A stretch of DNA of 64,000 nucleotides from Paralithodes platypus (taxonomy: Eukaryota; Arthropoda; Malacostraca; Decapoda; Lithodidae), in NCBI GenBank assembly GCA_032716605.1, contig CM064501.1, positions 23,253,171 to 23,317,170 of the forward strand, read 5' to 3'. Position numbers and translations under genes: made by a program. The notes under the pieces were generated by a model, which made no database searches, was not told the origin of the DNA, and was given only the letters and a program-made list of their open reading frames with translations. Shown here piece after piece: positions 20,614 to 31,480 of the stretch (position 1 is its first letter; each line of letters begins with the position of its first letter).

Positions 20614-21377
20614 AACTAACCGAAGAGAGGGTTGGTGACTTTAAAAGGCATATACTTTAAAGTCTACATAACCGAATATATGCGACGAAGCACCTCTCTA
20701 AACATCATAGACGACAACTGAACAATAAGATCGAACGTGTCCGCAATATTAAGACTTTACGGACTGTTGATAATTTCTATGACCAACAAATACCAAATAA
20801 AAAAGCTGAACTTGATGAACTGAATCTATATTTTATTAATTTCACCACAACACCCAACACCCCCAATGAAATTAATTAAAGTATATATGATCCGCCTGAA
20901 TTCGAACCCGGGTTATCACACACAGATTTTTGCCACCTTAACCATTACACCACCAGGATGGTTAAAGGTTTATGCACACGCCAAAGAGAAAGGCAGAGAA
21001 AAGAATATTATACTCCTGCAGTGGCAGTGTGCAAGAAAGCTTCTAAATGGAAACAAAGGCCCATATCGTAAATAGCCCAAAGCGATCAGCAAGACAACAA
21101 AGAGACCAGGCAGACCATGCCCAGTCGCCGGTTGCTACAGCGAATCAGCCAACCTACGGAAGCACATGGCCGTTTGCCACTCGTACCTAACTAACGACGA
21201 TAGAGAGAATGTTTTGGCTGCAGCAAATAGGTTCTCTAAGAAAAGGCCCCTGCCACCAACAAATGCAAAGAAAACAAACCTATATGATTGTTCCTTCTGC
21301 CCAAAATCAGTTAAACGGCTCGATATGCACTTAAGATAAACAAAGACTCCATGGAATACCAGCAACTCCTCAGACAC
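20614..21377 (+). pseudogene. YR exon Z1 copy with SINE insertion
   Basis: Acceptor TTTCACAG; ends before GTACGTTAGG. Carries the Z1 helix (NIKTLRTVDNF), a finger CPVAGC...LRKHMAVCH (about 21120-21183) and a second finger YDCSFCPKSVKRLDMHLR (about 21288-21338). The exon is split by a 160-bp insertion at 20824-20983. Stops elsewhere make it a pseudogene. Confidence 0.75.
20824..20983 (-). mobile_element. tRNA-derived SINE
   Basis: On the minus strand the sequence reads TGGTGTAATGGTTAAGG (box A-like; plus-strand 20936-20952), then after about 27 bases GGTTCGAATTC (box B; 20898-20908) preceded by ACCCG. This is the internal pol III promoter arrangement of a tRNA Asp/Glu-like sequence. The tail beyond the tRNA-like head is AT-rich. 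It sits inside the Z1 exon between GATGAACTGA and AAGAGAAAGGC, which are nearly adjacent at 18350-18375. No clear target duplication. The tRNA fold looks degenerate, so a functional tRNA is unlikely. Confidence 0.7.
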
Positions 21378-21592
21378 GTACGTTAGGTTTGCTTTCCATA
21401 ATTCAATTATTTTCGTATTATAATAGGTCAAACATTACAGAATTAAAAACAATTAACTTTAAAGTAAAGAAACATTGTAATGCATTTGCAATTAATTATA
21501 TGCAAACTAAAACAGTATATACAACTTTTATTGTAAATATTTTGAATCATTAATTAGACATATCTCGCATGAATATAAGAATTATTTTCCAG

Positions 21593-21709
21593 AAAAGAAA
21601 AGAAAAACGTCACCTGCCAAAGTTGAGGATGTGTACCCATAGTAGCTGTGACCATGCCCGATGTTGCCACTAGAAATTTATCCTAAAAAAAAAATCTGTT
21701 CTTTCACAG
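21593..21709 (+). pseudogene. Truncated Z2 exon start
   Basis: Acceptor TTATTTTCCAG followed by AACGTCACCTGCCAAAGTTG, the start of Z2 as at 8777. Homology stops after about 60 bp and the sequence runs into the acceptor before E1. Confidence 0.55.
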
Positions 21710-21717
21710 CAGTCGCC

Positions 21718-22336
21718 ATGGCCCGGCAAGGACTCTCCCAGGATGACATCTCTTCGATGTTGGACGACTTTGAGGACGTCTCTAGTGATTTTGACAACAA
21801 TTGCGACAACAAAGCTGAACATGACGACATCGAGGACGAGCTTATAGGTATAGAGCCCACCCACATTGTCACTCCGTCGCCACCCACGCCAACCCTGGTG
21901 CCGACGCCAGACACGGATGCCCCCACACCTCCTCGTGCTAGCACTCCGTCTTCACCACGTACCACCAGGAGTACTTTGGCGCCATTACGACGTGACTTCT
22001 CTTTTAGGAACAGGGAGGAGCGACAGGAAAGGCAGGCAGTCACGGCTGCCATACAAACCTTCACCCACCCAAAGAAGGCAGGACTACCACGGCAACGTAG
22101 AAGGCCTCCATCCAATTACGACAGTACCGACGATGAAGAGAGTGTAGATGACCTGCCACCCTCCACACCTGCGCGTATCGGTGGACCGCACGCACCTGCC
22201 CGACCTGTCATACCTTCCGCACCTGCCACACCTGCCGCAACCCCCAGGGGCACTACCCGATCACCTGACGAAGCTGCAAGAAGTCTGTGTGTGGTCACCA
22301 CCAGCTCAAGACCTGCATGGAATGCAACTCTTGAAG
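21718..22336 (+). CDS. E1 exon: acidic, proline-rich protein (intact frame)
   Basis: ATG at 21718 after a TTCTTTCACAG acceptor; open to the GAAG/GTAAGAAAC donor at 22337 (206 residues, phase 1). The N terminus is acidic (MARQGLSQDDISSMLDDFED, then EHDDIEDELIGIEPTH). The middle is a Pro/Thr/Ser linker with a basic patch (LRRDFSFRNREERQERQ; KKAGLPRQRRRPP), then DSTDDEESVDD. The 3' end is phase-compatible with the Z3 exon at 22831. It resembles the disordered acidic N terminus of many transposase genes, but no domain is identifiable. Broken copies are at 23856, 28908, 30926 and 55576. Confidence 0.7.
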
Positions 22337-22830
22337 GTAAGAAACTACATATTTTGTATTCATTTTTATTGGGTTTCTAAGTATCGAAGTAAATAATATT
22401 ACAAAATAAGGGTCATAATTGTCAACAAAATCTCATTGAAAAGTCGGCCCTCTCAATGTAACGTCAAATAATACTTATTTTGGCCTTTTTCGTTTGCCCT
22501 TATTTTGTATTACTTTCATGTGTTTTGGGATGGTTATTTATATGCTGATTTGGTTCATAGGGTGCATATGTATGTTCATAGTGAGTTTTAGGCATATTCA
22601 TTGAGAAGTACTTGATTTATGATTTTGTTTTCCCAGGATTTTTGCCCCCAGAAAGTCGACCCTCTCAAAGTTCAATCAACATAACGTTATAGTATCGCTA
22701 TCTATTAGTTCCTATTCCAATTTGTGAGCGTTACATGTCTTCTAGTATTTTGTTAATAATTGTATGTACAAAAAGTTATTCCACATGTTGTACAACTATT
22801 TATTGTGTTCTGTCATATTTTCTTCCACAG

Positions 22831-23595
22831 AATACTTTGGCATGGATGAGGCGGGACAGAGAGAACACCGTATACAGCAAAATGAGGCCGAGATGTTGCC
22901 AATGGAGGATGCGCGTAGCCTAGAAACTAATGATGCTATTGAAATTCTCATAAACAATGCTGCATCATTAATCCACGATGGCCGTGCACCAGCAAGCCAA
23001 CATATGAAGAAAGAATAAGGCAACCTGAGAGATGCACTGATTGTGAGACTGTTCGTTCGCTGCCTACGAAGAAATCAGGAGTTTACTGAATTTACAATCA
23101 GTGCCTACGAGGGAAGCACAACCGGCGTCGAACATGGTAGAGTAGCACGACACAAAACGGGGGCCAAAGACCCCTGCATCTTCTACTTAAGCAATACAGA
23201 GGCAGCTGTTCTTGAGGCGTACATGAAATATTATCGCCCAGTAGTTGCCACATGTGTAAGGCCAAAATGTAAGATGTTTGTGAATCGGGAGGGCAACAAC
23301 ACCGACGGCCAATGTTGCTCTCACCTCTCAGCAGAAAATGTAGGGAAAATCATTGCCAAGATGGGACTGAGGGCAGGCATTGTTGGGGAGTGGGCAGCCG
23401 GAAGCTACGATATGAACAGATCACAGCTGCCCTCAGAGATGAGGATATACACCTGCCAACAGACAAGCCCTTGCAACCTTGGCCTGCCACAGCATGATAA
23501 CATCCAGAAAAAAACTATGACTTCACCAATCACAGGACTACTGGAGAACGAGTTGTAAACATTCGAAAGGATCTACGTTGTGATGCAGCATCAGG
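22831..23595 (+). pseudogene. YR exon Z3 (copy a): tyrosine recombinase domain
   Basis: Acceptor TTTTCTTCCACAG, donor GTAGGCG. Reads EYFGMDEAGQREHRIQ ... with one stop at about 23016, then RDALIVRLFVRCLRRNQEF, ARHKTGAKDP, YYRPVVATC. A frameshift at 23385-23395 separates this from SRKLRYEQITAAL. The His/Tyr box is partly decayed (RKK NYDFTNHRTTGE). It follows E1 through an intron of about 495 bp with GT-AG ends. Together E1 and Z3 look like one two-exon gene module. Confidence 0.8.
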
Positions 23596-23678
23596 GTAGG
23601 CGTTGATGAGGCATACAAGAAAGTTACAATTTTATTATTTTTATGTGGCAAAATGTACAAATCTATATATGTCTATTG

Positions 23679-23855
23679 CCTGACGCCGCAATCTCCGAAG
23701 GGGTGGCCACCCACGAACCGCCCCCACGCACCTCTATCCCCAGTCAGTCGACGCCCCTCCCCCCTAACCAGCACCGCCTTCGTTCATATACTTCCTCACT
23801 CCATCCTTCCACCTAGCTCTCGTACACCCTCTTACTCATTCTCTCGCTTTCTGAC
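23679..23855 (-). mobile_element. LINE-A 3' terminal fragment
   Basis: Minus-strand match to the 3' end of the full-length LINE at 56978-59979, starting with the hairpin GACGCCGCAATCTCCGAAGG and ending where E1 begins. The same LINE/E1 junction recurs at 30925 and 55575. Confidence 0.8.
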
Positions 23856-24419
23856 AACAATTGCGCAACGAAGCTGAACATGACGACATCGAGGACGAGC
23901 TTATAGATATAGAGCCCACCCACAGTGTCGCTACGTCGCCACCCACGCCAACCCTGTGGTGCCGGCGCCAGACACGGATGCCCCCACACCTTCTCGTGCT
24001 ACCACACCTCCTCGTGCTAGCACTCCGTCTTCACCACGTACCACCAGGAATACTTTGGCGTCATTACGACGTGACTTCTCTTTTAGGGGCAGGGAGGAGC
24101 GACAGGAAAGGCAGGCAGTCACGGCTGCCATACAACTCTTCACCCACCCAAAGAAGGCAGGAGTACCACGGCAACGTAGAAGGCCTCCCTCCAATTACGA
24201 CAGTACCGACGATGAAGAGAGTGTGGATGACCTGCCACCCTCCACACCTGCGCGTATCGGTGGACCGCACGCACCTGCCCGACCTGTCAAACCTTCCGCA
24301 CCTGATACACCTTCCGCAACTCTCAGGGGCACTACCCGATCACCTGACGAAGCTGCAAGAAGTCTGTGTGGGTGTGGTCATCACCAGCTCAAGACCTGCA
24401 TGGTATGCAACTCTTGAAG
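23856..24419 (+). pseudogene. E1 exon copy b, 5' truncated
   Basis: Lacks the first E1 codons (starts near DNNCATKLNMTTSRTS in shifted frames), with frameshifts near 23868 and 23957, then an open E1 frame to the GAAG/GTAAGAAAC donor. A Helitron-like element replaces the expected intron shortly after. Confidence 0.7.
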
Positions 24420-24956
24420 GTAAGAAACTACATATTTTGTATTCATTTTTATTGGGTTGCTAAGTATCTAAGTCACTACAAAAATAAAGTCGTGCCAGTT
24501 TTTTCCGGAATTGGTAATGTGGTCATATGTCGATTTTCGAAAATCCATCATCACGGTCCAATGGTTAGGGGTGTAAGTACTCTATGCCGATCCGATGGGA
24601 CAGCCGAAATAAGGACCACAATAGACGCTGAAGACGGTGAATTGATCAACGGCATACCAACTACGAACTCAACGCCACTTCTGGGCTTGGGTGTCTACGA
24701 TCGGGAAGATTAAACGGAAGGATGTTGTGACAGACATTTACTTGAAGCGCCGGTTAAAGGCAGAACACTAAAGACTATATCCAAACCTTGGTCCCATAAT
24801 GGGGCCCGACAATAAGAGAGAATTACCGCTAGAAAAGTACTCATCGCATGATGTGGTATTCATTTACTACTTTAACGAGCAGTGTGACCTGGAAGATGGT
24901 GAATGCAAACTAACGGCCCAAAAGAAATTTGTCGAGGGTAGAGCGGAGAAATTGAG

Positions 24957-25730
24957 GTGTTCAGGAAGCATTATTGGGCCCAAATAAGAGACTATGCCAA
25001 AGCTAATCACAATGGAGGGGCCATAACTGCTGACTTTCACACGGACTTCCAGATCTATTTCAGCGATAGCTGGCAGAGCATAACCTCCCGAGACCGTCAA
25101 CATCGATTGAAGGATACCGGTCACCAGTATTACATTCAAAGGGTCAAACCCAAGAAATTGGAGGAGGTGAAGCCAAAAGGCAAAAGGGTTGTGTCTTTTG
25201 AGCAAGAAGATGGAGCTGTTGCCGGGCCTTCGGGTGTAGTGAGAGGACAGTCCTTCGCAGACGCATCAGCGGGTGTGTTGTATATCGTATCTCTGCTAGC
25301 GCTCAGCCACCAAGATAAGGAACAGGCTGAACAGAAACGTGTCACCATGGCCACTAAGAAGCTACAACGGGAAGCCAAGGCACAAGAACAGCCGGAAAGA
25401 AGGGCAGAAAAGCAAAGGTTGAGAGAACTAAAGGCAGCCACCATTGAAGGCAACCAACTCAGTCGCTGGGAAAGAAGGCAAACGAAATTGGACGAGATCG
25501 CCTCCAAAAGATCCAAAAGACAACAGAAGCTACAGAAAAAAAATGAGAAATTGCAGTTAAAGCTGGAGGCCACCAACGAACGTACAAGGAGACGGCAGGC
25601 CAAGGCAGCGGAAAAGATAGCAGCTAAAGAAGCTACCGTAAAAGCCCAAAGAACTCAAGAACTGAGAACGCTAAAGAGCTCCAAGCAGTGCCTACCACCA
25701 ATAAGAGACACTTTGGGTTGCATAAACTGA
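24957..25730 (+). CDS. Helitron-associated coiled-coil protein
   Basis: 257 codons. An N-terminal part (HYWAQIRDYAKANHNGGAIT, then DFQIYFSDSW) is followed by VVSFEQEDGAVAGPSG and a long Lys/Glu/Arg/Gln-rich coiled coil from about residue 110 (LQREAKAQEQPERRAEKQRL; RRQAKAAEKIAAKEATVKAQ). Paralogues are at 52660-53480 and 43743-44294. The helicase part follows in another frame, so the present ORF end is probably a deletion or frameshift junction. The start is the first usable start in the frame, not experimentally anchored. Role unknown. Confidence 0.55.
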   Translation: MFRKHYWAQIRDYAKANHNGGAITADFHTDFQIYFSDSWQSITSRDRQHRLKDTGHQYYIQRVKPKKLEEVKPKGKRVVSFEQEDGAVAGPSGVVRGQSFADASAGVLYIVSLLALSHQDKEQAEQKRVTMATKKLQREAKAQEQPERRAEKQRLRELKAATIEGNQLSRWERRQTKLDEIASKRSKRQQKLQKKNEKLQLKLEATNERTRRRQAKAAEKIAAKEATVKAQRTQELRTLKSSKQCLPPIRDTLGCIN

Positions 25731-26611
25731 GAGTGGGTGCTGTGGTAATGATAATAAGGAATCTTGCTCCACCCAGACTCTGTAACGGCACCCGAATTAT
25801 CGTCGATAACTTGAAGAAGACCATCATTGTGGGTAGGATTCTGGGTGGCACGTACGATGGGGAGCAAGTATGCATTCCCCGGGTAAAGTTGGTGGCCAAT
25901 GACTCCCCGGTGGCGTTTTTCCGGTTCTAATTCCCTGTAAAGTTAAGTTTTGCAATAACTATTAATAAATCACAGGGTCAAACTATCCAACATTGCGGTC
26001 TGTATCTGCATCACACCCGTGTGTTCTCTCACGGGCAGCTGTACGTTGCCTGCTCTCGCGTTACAAGTTGGGATGCACTGAGTATTTTCACCCATGAGAA
26101 TGAAAAAGGTTCATGTGTGTTAGACAACGTTGTGTACCCTGAAGTGTTTTTGGAGCAAGAGTCTTTAGCAGAGGAGTGTACGAGGTTAGTAGACACCAAT
26201 ATCATCATTCGAGAAGAAGACACTGAGGCCGACCGTGAGCTCCAGCGAAAGTATATAGATTTGGGACAGTGTGACTCTGAAGTTGCGGCTCTATTCGCTC
26301 CCGAAGATATGACGGCAGTACTCAAGATATCGGTTGAAGACTTTGATATGGCGGTGGAGAAACTGGACGAGCAACTAGAAGAGATTGAGCAGTTACGAAT
26401 CAAAATCGATGAGAGTTGTGAAGCCAATCGAAGGGAGCAAGAGAAGAGAGAAGAAGCCAATCGAAGGGAGCAAGAGGAGAATCGTGAAATCCTTCTGAAG
26501 GAAATTGAGAACCAGCGGGAAAGACAGCGGAAAGTAAACGAAAACCTGCTGCAAGAAATTGCAATAATGCTGGGAGCTTCCCCAAGGAAAAAAGCCAAAC
26601 TGTCAGATTAA
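25731..26611 (+). pseudogene. Helitron/Pif1-like helicase, C-terminal part
   Basis: Encodes LRVGAVVMIIRNLAPPRLCN, GTRIIVDNLKKTIIVGRILG, then KLSFAITINKSQGQTIQHCG and HGQLYVACSRVTSWDALSIF, which are helicase motifs V and VI as found in Helitron Rep-helicases. A stop at 25928 (a likely CAA to TAA change) splits the frame. Motifs I-IV and the Rep domain are absent. The C terminus adds a long Glu/Arg coiled coil with the repeated unit NRREQEKREEA, ending in PRKKAKLSD, a basic nuclear-localisation-like tail. Confidence 0.85.
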
Positions 26612-26675
26612 CTTACTGAATAAAACAATAATGCTGATATCACCCTTTTATTTCCTTCCTCTTTAAATTTTGAGC

Positions 26676-26765
26676 AGCGCCAAAGGCGCCCGCCTCCGTA
26701 GGCGGCACTGCCAGAGGCCAAGCCCACCGCAAAGCGGCGGAGGCGAAGCCCGTGCTTGTCAAAGT
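26676..26765 (+). other. Helitron-like 3' terminal hairpins
   Basis: Short palindromes GCGCCAAAGGCGC, GCCTCCGTAGGCGGC and CCGCAAAGCGG, then GCGAAGCCCGTGCTTGT. The same arrangement follows the related ORFs at 44371-44428 and 54366-54445. Helitrons typically end in a 3' hairpin. Confidence 0.65.
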
Positions 26766-26814
26766 AAATTAATATTACAAAATAAGGGTCATAATTGTCA
26801 ACAAAATCTCATTG

Positions 26815-28432
26815 AAAAGTAGGCCCTCTAACTCCCATTCATTATCACTTATCGGAACTGTATCATCCGCAAACAGCAGTATAGGTAGCTTCCACTCAAT
26901 TCCCTCCCTTGACATTATTTCTTTCAAGACTCCATCCATATATACAGTAAACAATCACGGGGCCATCACACACCCCTGTTTCAAACCAACATTCAGGTCA
27001 AAGAACTCGCTCTGCTCACTCTCCACACGTACTGCCGCCTTTGCACCCTCGTACATGCTCTTCACTGCTTTCAGCCACTTGCCATCTACTCCGTATATGC
27101 TATATGTACTTTCCACAAACCTTCTCTATCCACTCTGTCATAGGCCTTCTCCAAGTCCATAAAGGCAACATACACCTTTTGTTTCTTCGCCAGATATTTC
27201 TCCACTACACAATTCAGGGTAAAAATCTGATCTACACATCCTCCTCCCTTCCGAAAACCTCCCTACTCGTCGCCTATCCATTTCTCCGTTCTCACTCTCA
27301 CTCTCTCAATCACTACCCTACTGTATACCTTCCCTACTACACTTAGAAGACATATTCCTCGGCAGGTACCACACACTCCTCTTTCCCCTTTGCCCTTATA
27401 TAGGGGGACTGTTATGCCAGTCTTCCTGTCATCGGGTGCACTCCCCTTCTCCCATGCTAGTTTGCACATATTCCATACCCCTTCGATCACTATCTCACCA
27501 CCATAACTCAACATTTCTCTACACACTCCATCTGTTCCTGGTGCTTTCCCCAACTTCACTCTTGGCATGGCTTCCCACACTTCTGATCCCCACCATCCCC
27601 TCTCCTACTTCTCTGCTTCTCCCTCCCATACCATATCCAACTATGTTTGCTGGCTCTTTATTCCTTACATTTAGCAACTCATTGAAGTACTCCCTCCATC
27701 TTTCGACTCTCTCTTGCTTCTCGGCTAGCATTCTCCCATTCTTACCTTTCACACCCTTACTGTTTCCCTTGCTACCTTCCCTAACTTTCTTGACTTCTTT
27801 CCTGAACAGTTTCTTAATCTCCCTCCATTTTACACTCCGATTCCTTCCAAATTCCTCATCTACTCTCCTCTTACTTTCCTTCACTACTCTCTTCACCACC
27901 CTCTTACTCTCCACATATCTGGCTCATTGCTGTCTCTCGAAATCTTCATTCCCTCTACTACCCATCCACTCTCTATATGCTTGCTTCTTTTCTTCCACAG
28001 CTATCTTTACTTCTGCTGTCCACCATGCTGTACCTTTCACTCCCCTCCCTCTTCTCCTCACTCCACACCCCTCCTCACAAGCTACACAGATCTCATCCCT
28101 AAGCACCTTGCTCATCTCCTCCACTTCCTCCATAACTTCCAGGTCGAACCCACCTAGTCGTCTTTCTACTGCTCTCCTGTACTCTTCCCTGATGTCCTCC
28201 TCCTGTAACCTCTCCACCCTCCTCACCATTCCACCTTCCTCTCGCCTCCCTCCAGCTCTCCTCACCCACTTTTTTGATATCCTAACCTTAGCTACTACTA
28301 TATAATGATCCGACAGACCCCCTCCAATACCCATATACGGCCTAGCCTCCATCACAGATTTCTTCATTCGTGCATCGACACATACATAATCAATCAATGA
28401 CTTTCTTTCCACCAATGTCTTATCCTTCTTGA
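26815..28432 (-). pseudogene. LINE-A fragment: endonuclease and reverse transcriptase
   Basis: Minus-strand LINE-A remnant. From 5' (28415) to 3': endonuclease end (MVERKSLIDYVCVDARMKKS, LSDHYIVVAKVR), linker (WWTAEVKIAVEEKKQAYREW), pre-RT region (ESKRVVKRVVKESKRR; APGTDGVCREMLSYGGEIV) and RT fingers/palm (RVRVRTEKWIGDEQGGFRKG). Several frameshifts. The 3' part, including the FADD box, is missing. The left junction (GGCCCTCTAACTCCCATTC) is identical at 31592 and 56247, marking an old rearrangement that was later duplicated. Confidence 0.85.
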
Positions 28433-28501
28433 ATTTGAAAATAATTTTTTAAGTTAAAAATTGATAGATCATGTATCTAAGTAACATTTTAAAAATGCAA
28501 T
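28433..28501. other. Residual element/intron sequence
   Basis: AT-rich; matches 33860-33905 and 61535-61585 (AAAAATTGATAGATCATGTA). Confidence 0.5.
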
Positions 28502-28907
28502 CTATCTATCTCTCTTTAGGCTGACGCCGCGATCCCCGAAGGGGTGGCCACTTCCATACTGACCACCCTATTTCTTGTTACTGCTTTCAGCGTTCCTATA
28601 ACCCTCTTCCCCTGTTATACCCTCTTCCGCACTTCTTCATCCATAGTCCCATCTTTACTCAACACACTGCCCAGATACTTAAAAGAGTTGACGATCTCCA
28701 TAGCCTGACCGTTCAGCTTCACCTCACACTCTGTGACTTCACCCCTTTCGAAGACCATAACCTTGCTCTTCCCCGCATTTACCTTCAAATTCAATTTTTC
28801 GCACACTGTTCCAAACTCATTTACCGGACCCTGCAACTCCCATTCATTATCACTCATCAGAACTGTATCATCCACAATCAGCAGTATAGGTAGCTTCCAC
28901 TCAATTC
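28502..28907 (-). mobile_element. LINE-A 3' end fragment with (CTAT)n tail
   Basis: Minus-strand. CTATCTATCTCTCTTTAGG at the 3' tip, then the hairpin CGATCCCCGAAGGGGTGGCC, then the RT C terminus (NAGKSKVMVFERGEVTECEV; FKYLGSVLSKDGTMDEEVR). Truncated at 28906 against E1. Confidence 0.85.
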
Positions 28908-29417
28908 GAGCTTATAGATATAGAGCCCACCCACATTGTCGCTCCGTCGCCACCCCCGCCAACCTTGTGGTGCCGGCGCCAGACACAGATGCCCCTACAC
29001 CTCCTCGTGCTACCACACCTCCTCGTGCTAGCACTTCGTCTTCACCACGTACCACCAGGAGTACTTTGGCGTCATTACGACGTGACTTCTCTTTTAGGGG
29101 CAGGGAGGAGCGACAGGAAAGGCAGGCAGTCACGGCTGCCATACAACCCTTCACCCACCCAAAGAAGGCAGGACTACCGCGGCAACGTAGAAGGCCTCCC
29201 TCCAATTACGACAGTACTGACGATGAACAGAGTGTGGATGACCTGCCACCCTCCACACCTGCGTGTATCGGTGGACCGCACGCATCTGCCAGACCTGTCA
29301 CACCTTCTGCACTTGCCACACCTGCCGCAACTCCCAGGGGCACTACCCGATCACCTGACGAAGCTGCTGGTGTGGTCACCATCAGCTCAAGACCTGCATG
29401 GTATGCAACTCTTGAAG
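28908..29417 (+). pseudogene. E1 exon copy c, 5' truncated
   Basis: Starts inside E1 at the ELIDIEPTHIV region, one frameshift near 28965, then open to the GAAG/GTAAGAAAC donor. Followed by the usual E1 intron and a YR exon. Confidence 0.75.
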
Positions 29418-29911
29418 GTAAGAAACTACATATTTTGTATTCATTTTTATTGCGTTGCTAAGTATCAAAGTAAATAATATTACAAAATAAGGGTCATAAT
29501 TGTCAACAAAATCTTATTGAAAAGTCGGCCCTCTCAATGTAACGTCAAATAATACTTATTTTGGCCTTTTTCGTTTGCCCTTATTTGTTATTACTTTCAA
29601 TGTGTTTTGGGATGGTTATTTATATGCTGATTTGGTTCATAGGGTGCATATGTATGTTCATAGTGAGTTTTAGGCATATTCATTGAGAAGTACTTGATTT
29701 ATGATTTTTTTTCCCAGGATTTTTGCCCCCAGAAAGTCGACCCTCCCAAAGTTCAATCAACATAACGTTATAGTATCGCTATCTATTAGTTCCTATTCCA
29801 ATTTGTGAGCGTTACATGTCTTCTAGTATTTTTTTTATAATTGTATGTAAAAAAAGTGATTCCACATGTTGTACAAATATTTATTGTGTTCTGTCATATT
29901 TTCTTCCACAG

Positions 29912-30674
29912 AATACTTTGGCATGGATGAAGTGGGACAGAGAGAACACCGTAAACAGTAAAATGAGGTCGAGCTGTTGCCAATGGAGGATGCGCGTAGT
30001 CTGGAAACTAATGATGCTATTGAAATTCCCATAAACAATGCTGCATCAATAATCCACGATGGCCGTACCAGCAAACCAACACATGAAGAAAGAATATGTC
30101 AACCTGAGAGATGCACTGATTGTGAGACTGTCCGTTCGCTGCCTACGAAGAAATCAGGAGTTTACTGAATTTACAATCAGTGCCTACGAGGGAAGCACAA
30201 CCGGCGTCGAACATGGTAGAGTAGCACGACACAAAACGGGGGCCAAAGACCCCTGCATCTTCTACTTAGGCAATACAGAGGCAGCTGCTCTTGAGGCGTA
30301 CATGAAATATTATCGCCCAGTAGTTGCCACATGTGTAAGGCCAAAATGTAAGATGTTTGTGAATCGGGAGGGCAACAACACCGACGGCCAATGTTGCTCA
30401 CACCTCTCAGTAGAAAATGTAGGGAAAATCATTGCCAAGATGGGACTGAGGGCAGGCATTGTTGGGGAGTGGGCAGCCGGAAGCTACGACATGAACAGTT
30501 CACAGCTGCCCTCAGAGATGAGGATATACACCTGCCAACAGACAAGCCCTTGCAACCTTGACCTGCCACAGCATGATAACATCCAGAAAAAAACTACGAC
30601 TTCACCAATCACAGGACTACTGGAGAACGAGTTGTAAACATTCGAAAGGATCTACGTTGTGATGCAGCATCAGG
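29912..30674 (+). pseudogene. YR exon Z3 (copy c): tyrosine recombinase domain
   Basis: Acceptor TTTTCTTCCACAG, donor GTAGGTG. A stop at about 29959 (CAG TAA AAT) is shared with 54565-55327. A long frame from 30059 encodes RDALIVRLSVRCLRRNQEFT, ARHKTGAKDPC, YYRPVVATC and NTDGQCCSHLSVENVGKIIA, then a frameshift before SRKLR. The catalytic Tyr region (YDFTNHRTTG) is in another frame. Confidence 0.8.
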
Positions 30675-30755
30675 GTAGGTGTTGATGAGGCATACAAGAA
30701 AGTTACAATTTTATTATTTTTATTTGGCAAAATGTACAAATCTATATATGTCTAT

Positions 30756-30925
30756 TGCCTGACGCCGCAATCCCCGAAGGGGTGGCCACCCACGAACCGC
30801 CCCCACGCACCTCTATCCCCAGTCAGTCGACGCCCCTCCCCCCAACCAGCACCGCCTTCGTTCATATACTTCCTCACTCCATCCTTCCACCTAGCTCTCG
30901 TATACCCTCTTAGTCATTCTCTCGG
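30756..30925 (-). mobile_element. LINE-A 3' terminal fragment
   Basis: Same fragment and same E1 junction as 23679-23855 and 55411-55575. Confidence 0.8.
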
Positions 30926-31480
30926 TTTCTGACATCAATTGCGACAACGAAGCTGAACATGATGGCATCGAGGACTGGCTTATAGATAAAGAGCCCACCC
31001 ACATTGTCGCTCCGTCGCCACCCACGCCAACCCAGTGGTGCCGGCGCCAGACACGGATGCCCCCACACCTCCTCATGCTAGCACTTCGTCTTCACCACGT
31101 ACCACCAGGAGTACTTTGGCGTCATTACGACGTGACTTCTCTTTTAGGGGCAGGGAGGAGCGACAGGAAAGGCAGGCAGTCACGCCTGCCACTCAACTCT
31201 TCACCCACCCAAAGAAGGCAGGACTACCACGGCAATGTAGAAGGCCTCCCTCCAATTACGACAGTACCGACGATGAAGAGAGTGTGGATGACCTGCCACC
31301 CTCCACACCTGCGCGTATCGGTGGACCGCACGCACCTGCCCGACCTGTCACATCTTCCGCACCTGCCACACCTGCCGCAACTCTCAGGGGCACTACCTGA
31401 TCACCTGACGAAGCTGCAAGAAGTCTGTGTGTGTGTGGTCATCACCAGCTCAAGACCTGCATAGTATGCAACTCTTGAAG
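30926..31480 (+). pseudogene. E1 exon copy d, 5' truncated
   Basis: E1 from CDNEAEHDGIED onward, frameshift near 31035, and an in-frame stop near 31398 (CTACCTGATC in place of CTACCCGATC). Ends at the GAAG/GTAAGAAAC donor. Confidence 0.75.

Larger units (their letters stand above)
24475..26765 (+). mobile_element. Helitron-like element (copy 1)
   Basis: Sits in the E1 intron: the sequence GCTAAGTATC ... AAGTAAATTAATATTAC is continuous at 29455-29480 and 31512-31545 but is split here by about 2.3 kb. It carries a coiled-coil ORF, the C-terminal part of a Pif1/Helitron helicase, and a hairpin-rich 3' terminus at 26676-26765. The 5' end is not precisely resolved. Copies are at 52653-54445 (near-identical), 43743-44429 (deleted) and 45839-47083 (reverse). 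Confidence 0.7.

Noticed and set aside
20889..20961. Functional tRNA gene
   Set aside because: Boxes A and B are present, but the stems look mismatched by eye and the unit has a SINE-like tail and an insertion context.
24475..26765. Endogenous large DNA virus (nimavirus-like) origin of the helicase ORFs
   Set aside because: Helicase motifs, the GQIYH motif in the 47-kb copy and the hairpin terminus fit a Helitron better. No viral structural or replication genes are present.
27436..28305. 289-codon plus-strand ORF rich in Leu/Ser/Pro
   Set aside because: Antisense shadow of the minus-strand LINE-A coding region.
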